DNA of 64,000 bases from Pseudomonas sp. RIT-PI-S (GTDB lineage: Bacteria; Pseudomonadota; Gammaproteobacteria; Pseudomonadales; Pseudomonadaceae), in contig NZ_JANZKJ010000013.1 in the NCBI RefSeq assembly GCF_025642975.1, positions 89,593-153,592 of the forward strand, given 5' to 3'. The position numbers and the translations under genes were made by a program. Numbering within the stretch: position 1 is the first letter of the stretch; every line of letters begins with the position of its first letter. The notes under the pieces are model-generated. The model searched no databases. It saw only the letters and a list, made by a program, of their open reading frames with translations, and had not been told where the DNA came from. This document shows positions 27,916 through 36,090 of this stretch, in pieces.

Positions 27916-29121
27916 ATGTTCCAGCCTTCCCCGTGGCGGGCAGAGTTTCCTGCCCTCGCCGCCCTGCAGCGGCAGCAGCAAACCTACCTGGACAGCGCAG
28001 CCACCACCCAGAAGCCGCAGGCGATGCTGGATGCGCTCAGCCACTACTACACACACGGCGCCGCCAATGTCCATCGGGCCCAACATTTGCCAGGCGCGCT
28101 GGCGACCCAGGCGTTCGAAGAGTGCCGCGAGAAGGTCGCCCAGTGGCTGCATGCCGGAGCACCAGCCCAGGTGATTTTCACTCACGGCGCAACTTCGGCG
28201 CTGAACCTCCTGGCCTATGGGCTGGAGCATCAGGTGAACAGCGGTGATGAAATCGCCGTCAGTGCGCTGGAACACCACGCCAACCTGTTGCCGTGGCAGC
28301 AATTGGCGATTCGCCGCAATGCGCGGCTAGTGGTGTTGCCAGCCGATGCTCACGGGCGTATCGACCTTGCCCTTGCCAGCAATCTGGTCGGGCCCCGAAC
28401 ACGCATCCTCGCCGTCACCCAGCTGTCCAACGTACTGGGTACGCTGCAACCCCTGCCTGAACTGATCGCGCTGGCCCGCCAGCAGGGTGCCCTCTCGGTC
28501 ATCGATGGCGCCCAAGGCGTAGTACATGGCCGCCAGGACCTGGCGTCGCTGGGCTGCGATTTCTACGTCTTCTCCAGCCATAAGCTGTATGGGCCGGACG
28601 GTGTCGGTGTGCTGTACGGCCGCAGCGAGGCGCTAGGAAAGCTGCGCCACTGGCAATTCGGCGGGGAAATGGTGCACCAAGCCGATTATCACCACGCCAG
28701 CTTTCACCCGGCTCCACTGGGCTTCGAGGCGGGGACGCCACCGATCGGCGGGGTGATCGGCCTCGGCGCCACCCTGGACTGGCTCGGTTCGCTCGACGAA
28801 AAAGCCGTGATGGCCCACGAGCATGAGCTTCATCAGCAGTTGCTGCGTGGGCTGGGGGATCGCGAAGGCGTTCGCCTGTTGGGCGCGCCAGACAAGGCCC
28901 TGGCGAGTTTCGTCGTTCAGGGTGTGCATAACGCTGACTTGGCTCATCTGTTGACCGACCAAGGCATTGCCGTGCGAGTAGGCCATCACTGCGCCATGCC
29001 ACTGTTCAACACCCTGGGGGTAAACGGCGCAATCCGCGCGTCCCTCGCCATGTACAACGATTCCGACGACCTGCAGCGCTTCTTCGAAGCCCTGGACCGT
29101 GCCATGGAGTTGCTGCGTTGA
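27916..29121 (+). CDS. csdA: cysteine desulfurase (CsdA/SufS type)
   Basis: This 401-residue class V aminotransferase-fold enzyme takes sulfur from cysteine. THGATSALNLLAYGLE binds the cofactor phosphate, the PLP lysine is in SSHKLYGPDGVGVLYG (about residue 225), and the persulfide cysteine is in VRVGHHCAMPL near residue 358. The following gene encodes a SufE-like acceptor, so this is the CSD pair. The nearby tcdA product is the third member of the CSD system in E. coli (CsdL). Confidence 0.93.
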   Translation: MFQPSPWRAEFPALAALQRQQQTYLDSAATTQKPQAMLDALSHYYTHGAANVHRAQHLPGALATQAFEECREKVAQWLHAGAPAQVIFTHGATSALNLLAYGLEHQVNSGDEIAVSALEHHANLLPWQQLAIRRNARLVVLPADAHGRIDLALASNLVGPRTRILAVTQLSNVLGTLQPLPELIALARQQGALSVIDGAQGVVHGRQDLASLGCDFYVFSSHKLYGPDGVGVLYGRSEALGKLRHWQFGGEMVHQADYHHASFHPAPLGFEAGTPPIGGVIGLGATLDWLGSLDEKAVMAHEHELHQQLLRGLGDREGVRLLGAPDKALASFVVQGVHNADLAHLLTDQGIAVRVGHHCAMPLFNTLGVNGAIRASLAMYNDSDDLQRFFEALDRAMELLR

Positions 29122-29531
29122 CCCTCTCGACCGAAGCCGCGGCGGCCGTTGAGAGGTTCGCAGGCTGCACTTCTTGGGAGGCCCGGGCGCGTTTGCTGAT
29201 GCAAGAAGGCGAGCGCCTGGTGCCCCTCGAGGCGCAGGAGCGAACGGATGCCAACCTCGTTCACGGGTGTGAAAGCCAAGTGTGGCTGGTGGCCCATCTC
29301 GACAGCGGCCACTGGTATTTCCGTGCCAGCAGTGACGCGCGGTTGCTGCGTGGCCTGCTCGCGCTATTGCTGGTCCGAGTCAATGGCCTGGACCAAGCCG
29401 CCCTCCTAGAGGTGGACTTGCAACAATGGTTTGCAGGGCTTGGCCTGCAGCGCCAGCTCACACCCTCGCGGAGCAATGGCCTTAACGCCGTGTTGCGGCG
29501 GATGCGAGCGTTGGCGGAGGGCCATCCGTAG
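29118..29531 (+). CDS. csdE: SufE-family sulfur acceptor CsdE
   Basis: CsdE accepts persulfide sulfur from CsdA. The 137-residue frame has the SufE pattern WEARARLLMQEGERL, then VHGCESQVWLVAHL with the acceptor cysteine near residue 52. The best start is TTG at 29118, overlapping the csdA TGA. Later ATG codons would delete the conserved first helix. The last 50 bp overlap the end of tcdA on the other strand. Confidence 0.9.
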   Translation: MTLSTEAAAAVERFAGCTSWEARARLLMQEGERLVPLEAQERTDANLVHGCESQVWLVAHLDSGHWYFRASSDARLLRGLLALLLVRVNGLDQAALLEVDLQQWFAGLGLQRQLTPSRSNGLNAVLRRMRALAEGHP

Positions 29532-30381
29532 CAGTGAAGGGCCGGCCATCCGGCGACGGCTCGCAAATAGAAAATTGCGCAGGCTTGCGCTCCGACGGCC
29601 GCCGCACGCCGGCCACCAGCTTGTCCACGACCCTGCTCGCGGCCACCATCCCGAAGGTAGCGGTGACCATCATCACCGCGCCAAACCCGCCGGCGCAGTC
29701 CAGGCGCACCCCTTCGCCCACGAACCCCTTGCTCAGGCACACGCCGCCGTCCGCCGCTGGGTAGCGCAGCTGCTCGGTGGAGTACACACAGGGCACGCCA
29801 TAGTTGCGCGAGGTATTCCGGGAAAAGCCATAGTCCCGCCGCAGCAGCGAACGTACCCGCGAGGCCAGCGGGTCATTGCGAGTACGGTTAAGGTCACAGA
29901 TACCCACTTGAGTAGGGTCCAGTTGCCCACCCGCGCCACCGGTTGCGACGATTGGAAGCTTGCGGCGCTTGCACCAGGCGATCAGCGCGGCCTTGGCGTT
30001 GACGCTATCGATGCAGTCCAGCACATAGTCGAGCGAGTCGGTGATGTATTCGGGCAAGGTCTCGGCGGTGACGAAATCCGCCACCGCATGCACGGTGCAC
30101 GCCGGGTTGATGTCACGCAGCCGCTGCGCCATCACCTCGACCTTTGGCTGGCCGACCGTGCTCGACAACGCGTGGGCCTGACGGTTGGCGTTACTGACGC
30201 AAACGTCGTCCAGGTCGAACAGGGAAATCTCGCCCACGCCAGAGCGCGCCAACGCTTCCGCCGCCCACGAGCCTACGCCGCCTATGCCGACCACCGCCAC
30301 ATGCGCCGCCTGCAAACGGGCCAAGCCCTCCGCGCCATACAGGCGGGCCACCCCGCCAAACCTTGGATCATCACTGCTCAT
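29482..30381 (-). CDS. tcdA: tRNA threonylcarbamoyladenosine dehydratase
   Basis: TcdA (CsdL) is an E1-like enzyme that cyclises t6A37 in tRNA to ct6A. The start at 30381 gives MSSDDPRFGGVARLYG, then the adenylation motif VVGIGGVGSWAAEALARSG (about residues 29-47), DLDDVCVSNANRQ, and DYVLDCIDSVNAK. There are 299 residues. The tail after about 270 (rich in Pro, Thr, Ala) is longer than usual and overlaps csdE antisense by 50 bp. Its clustering with csdA-csdE matches the CSD system. Confidence 0.93.
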   Translation of the reverse strand: MSSDDPRFGGVARLYGAEGLARLQAAHVAVVGIGGVGSWAAEALARSGVGEISLFDLDDVCVSNANRQAHALSSTVGQPKVEVMAQRLRDINPACTVHAVADFVTAETLPEYITDSLDYVLDCIDSVNAKAALIAWCKRRKLPIVATGGAGGQLDPTQVGICDLNRTRNDPLASRVRSLLRRDYGFSRNTSRNYGVPCVYSTEQLRYPAADGGVCLSKGFVGEGVRLDCAGGFGAVMMVTATFGMVAASRVVDKLVAGVRRPSERKPAQFSICEPSPDGRPFTATDGPPPTLASAATRR

Positions 30382-30518
30382 TGCCGTACCTCTGGATCGA
30401 GCGGCGATTATACGGGCGTCGGCCGGCAGGCGAAGCGAAAGCCGACGTTCATCACGGCACGGCAACTTTCCGCGCCGTCTGGTTTCAGCTGTTGAGAAAC
30501 CACAAGGACGTTGCATTA

Positions 30519-33113
30519 ATGCCTACCCGCAAGCTGGGCCTGAACCTGATGACAGTCGTGGCCATCGCCGCGCTGTTCATCGGCTGCTGGGCACTGATCA
30601 ACCGGCCCGTTGGGGCCCCTAACTGGCCCGACCGCATTGCCGGATTTTCCTATTCCCCCTTTCGCCTGGGGCAAAATCCCCAAGCCGGGCGATACCCCAG
30701 CGAAGAGGAAATCCGCCAGGACCTGGAACAACTGAGCCAATACACCGAGAGCCTGCGTACCTACTCGGTAGCGGGCAGCCAGGCGGCTATCCCGCGGCTG
30801 GCCGAAGACGCCGGGCTGCAGGTCACGCTGGGCATCTGGATCGGCAACGACCTGGCACGCAATGAGCAGGAAATCTCCACCGGCATCGACCTGGCTAACC
30901 GCTACCGCAGCGTGGTGCGGGTGGTGGTGGGCAACGAAGCGCTGTTTCGCCAGGAGGTGACTTCCGAGCAGCTGATGGGCTACCTGGACCGGGTGCGGGC
31001 AGCGGTGAAAGTCCCGGTCACCACCTCCGAGCAGTGGCACATCTGGACCCATCATCCGGACCTCGCCAGGCACGTGGACCTGATTGCCGCGCACATCCTC
31101 CCCTATTGGGAATTCGTGAAAATGGAAGACGCCGGGCAGTTCGTACTCGATCGCGCCCGCGAGCTGCGTCAGCAATTCCCGAAAAAACAGCTGCTGCTGT
31201 CGGAAGTAGGCTGGCCCAGCAATGGGCGTATGCGCGGTGGGGCCGACGCGACCCAGGCCGACCAGGCGGTTTATCTGCGCAAACTGGTCAACACCCTCAA
31301 CCGCCGGGGCTACGACTACTTCGTGATCGAGGCTTATGACCAGCCGTGGAAAGCGGGCGACGAAGGCGCAGTCGGCGCGTATTGGGGCGTGTTCAACGCA
31401 GCGCGGCAACCCAAATTCAATTTCACTGGCCCGGTGGTGGCCATTCCGCAATGGCGGCTGTTGGCAACCGCCTCGGCGGTACTCGCGCTGGTGGCATTGG
31501 CCCTGTTGCTGATCGACGGCTCCAGCTTGCGCCAGCGGGGTCGTGCCTTCCTGACCTTCATTGCCTTTTTGTGCGGATCGGTACTGGTGTGGATCGCCTA
31601 CGACTACAGCCAGCAATACAGCACCTGGTTCAGCCTCACCGTGGGTGGGCTGCTGGCGCTCGGGGTGCTCGGCGTTGCCATCGTGCTGCTGACTGAAGCC
31701 CACGAGCTCGCCGAGGCCGTGTGGACCCGCAAGCGCCGGCGGCAATTCGCGCCCGTGCTGGATGACCAGGCCTACCGGCCGAAGGTGTCGGTCCACGTAC
31801 CTTGCTACAACGAACCGCCAGCGATGGTGATCGCGACCCTCGATGCCCTCGCCGCCCAGGACTACCCGGACTACGAAGTGCTGGTGATCGACAACAACAC
31901 CCGCGACCCTGCCGTGTGGGAGCCGGTGCAGGCTCACTGCGCCACGCTCGGGCCGCGCTTCCGGTTTTTCCATGTGGCACCCCTGGACGGGTTCAAGGGC
32001 GGTGCGCTGAACTACCTGCTGGGTTTCACCGCCGCTGACGCGGAAGTGGTGGCGGTGATCGACTCCGACTACTGCGTGGACCCGGCCTGGCTCAAGCACA
32101 TGGTTCCGCACTTCGCCGAACCGCGCATCGCCATCGTGCAAAGCCCGCAAGACTACCGCGACGACGCCGACAGCCTGTTCAAACGGCTGTGCCATTCGGA
32201 GTACCGAGGGTTCTTTCACATCGGCATGATCACCCGCAACGATCGCGACGCGATCATCCAGCACGGCACCATGACCTTGATCCGGCGCAGTGTGCTGGAA
32301 CGCCTGGGCTGGGCCAAATGGTGCATCTGCGAGGACGCCGAGCTGGGCCTGCGGGTGTTCGAGGAAGGGCTGTCGGCGGCCTATCATCCGCACAGTTACG
32401 GCAAGGGGTTGATGCCCGATACTTTCAGCGACTTCAAGAAACAGCGCCTGCGCTGGGCCTACGGCGCCGTGCAGATCCTCAAGCGCCATGCCCGTGCCCT
32501 TCTCCTGGGCAGCGACGGGCAACTGACCCGCGGCCAACGCTATCACTTCGTGGCCGGCTGGCTGCCGTGGATCGCCGACGGCATGAATATCTTCTTCACC
32601 TTCGGCGCCCTGTTGTGGTCCGGCGCGATGATCATCGTGCCCAACCGGGTGGAGCCGCCCTTGCTGGTGTTCGCGATTCCACCGCTGGCGCTGTTCGTGT
32701 TCAAGGTCGGCAAGATGCTTTTCGTCTATCGCCGCGCCATGGGCCTGTCGCTAGGGCGCGCACTGAGCGCCGCGATCGCCGGCCTGGCGCTGTCGCACAC
32801 CATCGGCAAGGCGGTGTTGTACGGGTTGTTCACTCAAAGCATGCCATTCATGCGTACACCCAAGCTCGCCGATGCGCTTGGGCTGCTGAAGGCGTTGGGC
32901 GAGGCGCGAGAGGAGCTGTACGTGCTGCTGTTGCTATGGGGCGCCGCGTTGGGGATATGCCTGACCCAGGGGTTGCCCAATTCAGACGCGCGCTGGTGGC
33001 TGGTGATGTTGTTGGTGCAATCGCTGCCTTACCTGGCCGCGGTAGCCATGGCGCTGCTCTCGGCGGCACCCAGGCTGCGGCGGGCAGCGGGGGTCGCGTT
33101 GGGCGATACCTGA
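30519..33113 (+). CDS. ndvB: GH17-like/GT2 fusion glucan synthase NdvB
   Basis: This 864-residue membrane protein has an N-terminal anchor (residues 5-27) and a GH17-type domain (about 40-300) with VVVGNEALFR near 136 and the catalytic-type glutamate E229 in LLSEVGWPSNG. Three or four membrane helices follow (about 308-420). A GT2 glucosyltransferase domain has VSVHVPCYNEPP at 421, DSD at about 514 and the QRLRWAYG motif near 641, followed by further helices. This architecture and the position next to dapE match P. aeruginosa NdvB, which makes periplasmic cyclic beta-1,3-glucans linked to biofilm antibiotic tolerance. The start at 30519 has AAGGACG upstream. The 52 earlier codons overlap the tcdA 5' region. 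Confidence 0.9.
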   Translation: MPTRKLGLNLMTVVAIAALFIGCWALINRPVGAPNWPDRIAGFSYSPFRLGQNPQAGRYPSEEEIRQDLEQLSQYTESLRTYSVAGSQAAIPRLAEDAGLQVTLGIWIGNDLARNEQEISTGIDLANRYRSVVRVVVGNEALFRQEVTSEQLMGYLDRVRAAVKVPVTTSEQWHIWTHHPDLARHVDLIAAHILPYWEFVKMEDAGQFVLDRARELRQQFPKKQLLLSEVGWPSNGRMRGGADATQADQAVYLRKLVNTLNRRGYDYFVIEAYDQPWKAGDEGAVGAYWGVFNAARQPKFNFTGPVVAIPQWRLLATASAVLALVALALLLIDGSSLRQRGRAFLTFIAFLCGSVLVWIAYDYSQQYSTWFSLTVGGLLALGVLGVAIVLLTEAHELAEAVWTRKRRRQFAPVLDDQAYRPKVSVHVPCYNEPPAMVIATLDALAAQDYPDYEVLVIDNNTRDPAVWEPVQAHCATLGPRFRFFHVAPLDGFKGGALNYLLGFTAADAEVVAVIDSDYCVDPAWLKHMVPHFAEPRIAIVQSPQDYRDDADSLFKRLCHSEYRGFFHIGMITRNDRDAIIQHGTMTLIRRSVLERLGWAKWCICEDAELGLRVFEEGLSAAYHPHSYGKGLMPDTFSDFKKQRLRWAYGAVQILKRHARALLLGSDGQLTRGQRYHFVAGWLPWIADGMNIFFTFGALLWSGAMIIVPNRVEPPLLVFAIPPLALFVFKVGKMLFVYRRAMGLSLGRALSAAIAGLALSHTIGKAVLYGLFTQSMPFMRTPKLADALGLLKALGEAREELYVLLLLWGAALGICLTQGLPNSDARWWLVMLLVQSLPYLAAVAMALLSAAPRLRRAAGVALGDT

Positions 33114-33185
33114 GCGGCCGCTGCCGGCGCGGGCGTTTTGCTTTACCATACGCAGCCTTTTTACCGCCTTGCCCGGAGTGACCCA

Positions 33186-34337
33186 ATGACGGCCGCCGCT
33201 GATCTTTCGCCTACCCTCGCCCTGGCTTGCGAGTTGATCCGTCGCCCGTCGATCACGCCGGTAGATGCCGACTGCCAGGCGTTGATGATGCAACGCCTCG
33301 GCGCAGCGGGCTTCGCCCTGGAACCCATGCGCATCGAAGACGTGGATAACTTCTGGGCCCACCACGGCAACAGCGACGGACCGGTGCTCTGCTTCGCCGG
33401 GCACACGGACGTAGTGCCCACCGGCCCCGCGCAGGAGTGGCAGCATCAGCCGTTCGAGGCGCTGATCGACGCCGACGGCATGCTTTGTGGCCGGGGCGCG
33501 GCTGACATGAAAGGCAGCCTCGCCGCAATGGTAGTGGCCGCCGAACGCTTCGTGGCCGATTACCCGGACCACCGTGGCGCGATTACCTTCTTGATTACCA
33601 GCGACGAAGAAGGCCCCGCGCACCACGGCACCAAGGCCGTCGTGGAACGGCTGAAGGCACGCCAGGAGCGGCTGGACTGGTGCATCGTCGGCGAACCTTC
33701 GAGCACCACGCTGGTGGGCGATGTGGTCAAGAACGGCCGCCGTGGTTCGCTCGGCGCCACCCTGCGGGTACGCGGCAAGCAGGGCCACGTGGCCTACCCG
33801 CACCTGGCGCGCAACCCGATCCACCTCGCGGCGCCTGCGCTGGCGGAACTTGCCAGCGAGCACTGGGATGATGGCAATGCGTTCTTTCCACCTACCAGTT
33901 TCCAGATCTCCAACATCAACGGTGGCACCGGGGCCACCAACGTCATCCCGGGCGAGCTGAGCGTGGTGTTCAACTTCCGTTTTTCCACGGAATCGACCGT
34001 GGACGGCCTGCAACAGCGGGTGGCCGCGATTCTCGACAAGCACGGGCTGGACTGGCACATCGACTGGGCGCTCTCCGGCCTGCCGTTCCTGACCCAACCG
34101 GGCGAACTGCTGAGCGCGGTAGCGGGTGCGATCAAGCACGTGACCGGCCGCGACACCGAGCCTTCCACCAGTGGCGGCACCAGCGACGGGCGCTTCATCG
34201 CCACCCTCGGTACCCAGGTGGTGGAGCTAGGGCCGGTCAACGCCACCATCCACCAGGTGGACGAGCGGGTGCTGGCCAGTGATCTCGACCTGTTGACCGA
34301 CATCTACTACCAGACCCTCGTGAAGCTGCTCGCCTGA
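33186..34337 (+). CDS. dapE: succinyl-diaminopimelate desuccinylase
   Basis: DapE is the zinc M20 hydrolase that releases LL-DAP after DapC. The start at 33186 gives MTAAADLSPTLALACELIRRPSITP and 383 residues. Metal and catalytic motifs are visible: CFAGHTDVVPTG (His, Asp), GRGAADMKGSLAAM (Asp), TSDEEGPAHHGT (Glu pair), GEPSS and the C-terminal NATIHQVDERV (His). Its stop overlaps the rlmA start (TGATG). Confidence 0.97.
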   Translation: MTAAADLSPTLALACELIRRPSITPVDADCQALMMQRLGAAGFALEPMRIEDVDNFWAHHGNSDGPVLCFAGHTDVVPTGPAQEWQHQPFEALIDADGMLCGRGAADMKGSLAAMVVAAERFVADYPDHRGAITFLITSDEEGPAHHGTKAVVERLKARQERLDWCIVGEPSSTTLVGDVVKNGRRGSLGATLRVRGKQGHVAYPHLARNPIHLAAPALAELASEHWDDGNAFFPPTSFQISNINGGTGATNVIPGELSVVFNFRFSTESTVDGLQQRVAAILDKHGLDWHIDWALSGLPFLTQPGELLSAVAGAIKHVTGRDTEPSTSGGTSDGRFIATLGTQVVELGPVNATIHQVDERVLASDLDLLTDIYYQTLVKLLA

Positions 34338-35161
34338 TGCTCATCTGCCCTCTTTGTTCCGCCCCGTTGGCGCAGGCCGGCAACGGCGTCGCCTGCCCGG
34401 CAGGCCACCGTTTCGACCGCGCGCGCCAGGGGTACCTCAACCTGCTGCCGGTGCAGCACAAGAACAGCCGTGCCCCGGGTGACAATCAGGCCATGGTGGA
34501 TGCACGACGCAGCTTCCTCGAGGAAGGCCACTATGCACCCGTGGCCGAGCGCCTGGCCGAGCTTGCCCGGCAACGGCATCCAGCGCGTTGGCTGGATATC
34601 GGCTGCGGCGAGGGCTACTACAGCGCCCAGCTGGCGCAAGCCTTGCCCGACGCACAAGGCTTTGCCCTGGACATTTCACGCGAGGCGGTCAAGCGTGCCT
34701 GCCGGCGAGCCCCGCAAACCACCTGGTTGGTCGCGAGCATGGCGCGGGTGCCGCTCGCTTCAGGCTGCTGCGACTTTATCGCCAGCGTGTTCAGCCCGCT
34801 CGACTGGCAGGAAGCCTGCCGCTTGTTGCGCCCCGGTGGCGGGCTGATGCGCGTTGGCCCCACCCGCGAGCACTTGATGGAGCTGCGCCAGCAGCTTTAC
34901 GACGAGGTGCGGGAATACGTCGACGACAAGCACCTGGCGCGGGTGCCGGCCGAGATGACCCTGGCTCACTCCGAGGTGCTGACCTACCGGCTGCGCCTGA
35001 TCGCCCCGGACAGCCGAGCCAACCTGTTGGCGATGACGCCCCACGGCTGGCGGGCCAGCGCCGAACGACGCGCGGCGGTGATCGACTGGCCGGGCCCTTT
35101 CACGGTGACCGTTTCCATGCGATACGATTACTTCGTTACCGAGCCAGGCGCTACGCCGTAG
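34337..35161 (+). CDS. rlmA: 23S rRNA (guanine-N1)-methyltransferase RlmA
   Basis: RlmA methylates G745 of 23S rRNA. The 274-residue protein starts with a zinc finger (LICPLC...VACPAGHRFDRARQGYLNLL). The Rossmann SAM motif LDIGCGEGYYSAQLA is near residue 87, and ASVFSPLDWQEACRLLRPGG is typical of the family. It overlaps dapE by 1 bp and is probably cotranscribed with it. Confidence 0.93.
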   Translation: MLICPLCSAPLAQAGNGVACPAGHRFDRARQGYLNLLPVQHKNSRAPGDNQAMVDARRSFLEEGHYAPVAERLAELARQRHPARWLDIGCGEGYYSAQLAQALPDAQGFALDISREAVKRACRRAPQTTWLVASMARVPLASGCCDFIASVFSPLDWQEACRLLRPGGGLMRVGPTREHLMELRQQLYDEVREYVDDKHLARVPAEMTLAHSEVLTYRLRLIAPDSRANLLAMTPHGWRASAERRAAVIDWPGPFTVTVSMRYDYFVTEPGATP

Positions 35162-35192
35162 CGCCATGAGCCTCCAATTCAGCGAGCACACC

Positions 35193-35567
35193 ATGCAGCA
35201 ACCGGATATCGAGATCTACCTCAAGGACGCCGATGTCGACCACAAGGCCATCACCGCCTGGCTGACCGAGGCGCTGGGCCCTTGCACCGCCTGGGCGCAG
35301 AAGGGCCAGGTGTGGAAATGCAAGGCAGGTGACATCCCGGTGACCTGGGTCCCGCTGGCCGTGGGCAAATGGAACAGCCTTTACCTGGAAAGCGACCATA
35401 CCCCGTGGGCCGATGACCTTGCCTGCGCGCGCGCGGCGCATGCGGCGCTGAGGGTGGAAGTGCGTTGCGCGCCGGGCGGCTGGGTTGAGGAAGAAGGCGA
35501 GGAGGACGCCGACCGCTGGATACGGGTCAGCGCCGAGGGTGAACAGGAAATCACCTGGCGCACCTGA
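35193..35567 (+). CDS. conserved hypothetical protein
   Basis: This 124-residue acidic protein (MQQPDIEIYLKDADVDHKAITAWL) has no signal peptide or membrane segment, several tryptophans, and an acidic stretch EEEGEEDADRW near the end. I recognise it only as a Pseudomonas-type conserved protein beside the cold-shock gene. An ATG nine codons earlier (35166) has no ribosome binding site. The chosen ATG is preceded by GCGAG. It may belong to the dapE-rlmA transcript. Confidence 0.8.
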   Translation: MQQPDIEIYLKDADVDHKAITAWLTEALGPCTAWAQKGQVWKCKAGDIPVTWVPLAVGKWNSLYLESDHTPWADDLACARAAHAALRVEVRCAPGGWVEEEGEEDADRWIRVSAEGEQEITWRT

Positions 35568-35700
35568 ACCGCTGAGCGGCCTGGAGCAGCCGGCCTGAAA
35601 GCGAATTCGTTCCCGGGCAGCGCCCAGGCCCACAAGCGACCGACGCGGCACCGGCGTGGCACCTTGCCGCCCGATGCAGGCCCGGGCAAACCCGGTGGCG

Positions 35701-35913
35701 TCAGAGGCCGACGACCTCACCCGCTTGCAGGCCCTTGTCGCCCTCGATCAAGGCGAACTCGACCTGCTGGCCTTCCTGCAAGGTGCGATGGCCCTCCCCT
35801 CGAATGGCCCTGTAGTGAACGAACACGTCCGCGCCCCCACTGTCACGCTGGATGAAGCCATAGCCCTTGGCATCATTGAACCACTTGACCTTGCCAATTT
35901 CGCGAGAAGACAT
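35701..35913 (-). CDS. cold-shock domain protein (CspA family)
   Basis: This 70-residue single cold-shock domain starts MSSREIGKVKWFNDAKGYGF. RNP1 is KGYGFIQ (about residues 16-22) and RNP2 is DVFVHY (about 29-34). It binds single-stranded RNA or DNA. The in-frame extension upstream is leader sequence. It is transcribed away from plsB, and a terminator-like hairpin lies 105-132 bp upstream of its ATG. Confidence 0.95.
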   Translation of the reverse strand: MSSREIGKVKWFNDAKGYGFIQRDSGGADVFVHYRAIRGEGHRTLQEGQQVEFALIEGDKGLQAGEVVGL

Positions 35914-36017
35914 CTGCACTACTCCGGTTTTTATTATTCCAACGTCCCTTGACCACGGGGAGATGGCCTGATGCCAGCAACCCCGAAGCCGTCCGAGTAT
36001 ATGCCAGCGATCTCCGG

Positions 36018-36045
36018 AAAAAAGGCCCTTTGCGAGGCTTTTTTT
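36018..36045. terminator. terminator-like hairpin in the csp-plsB divergent region
   Basis: AAAAAA-G-GCC (36018-36027) pairs with GGC-TTTTTT (36036-36044) with one bulged G. Both strands end in a run of at least six T. No gene is obviously ended by it: the flanking genes point away from each other. Confidence 0.5.
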
Positions 36046-36090
36046 CAATGATCTGTCACACTGTGCGCTTGTTTACCTGAGCAACCACGT

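Noticed and set aside
29118..29120. Choosing a later ATG start for csdE
   Set aside because: The later ATG would remove the conserved SufE first helix; the TTG overlapping the csdA stop keeps it.
30516..32546. 676-codon open frame antisense to ndvB
   Set aside because: Same artefact of G+C-rich codon use. The composition is repetitive in Gly, Gln, His and Val with no domain, while ndvB carries clear catalytic motifs.
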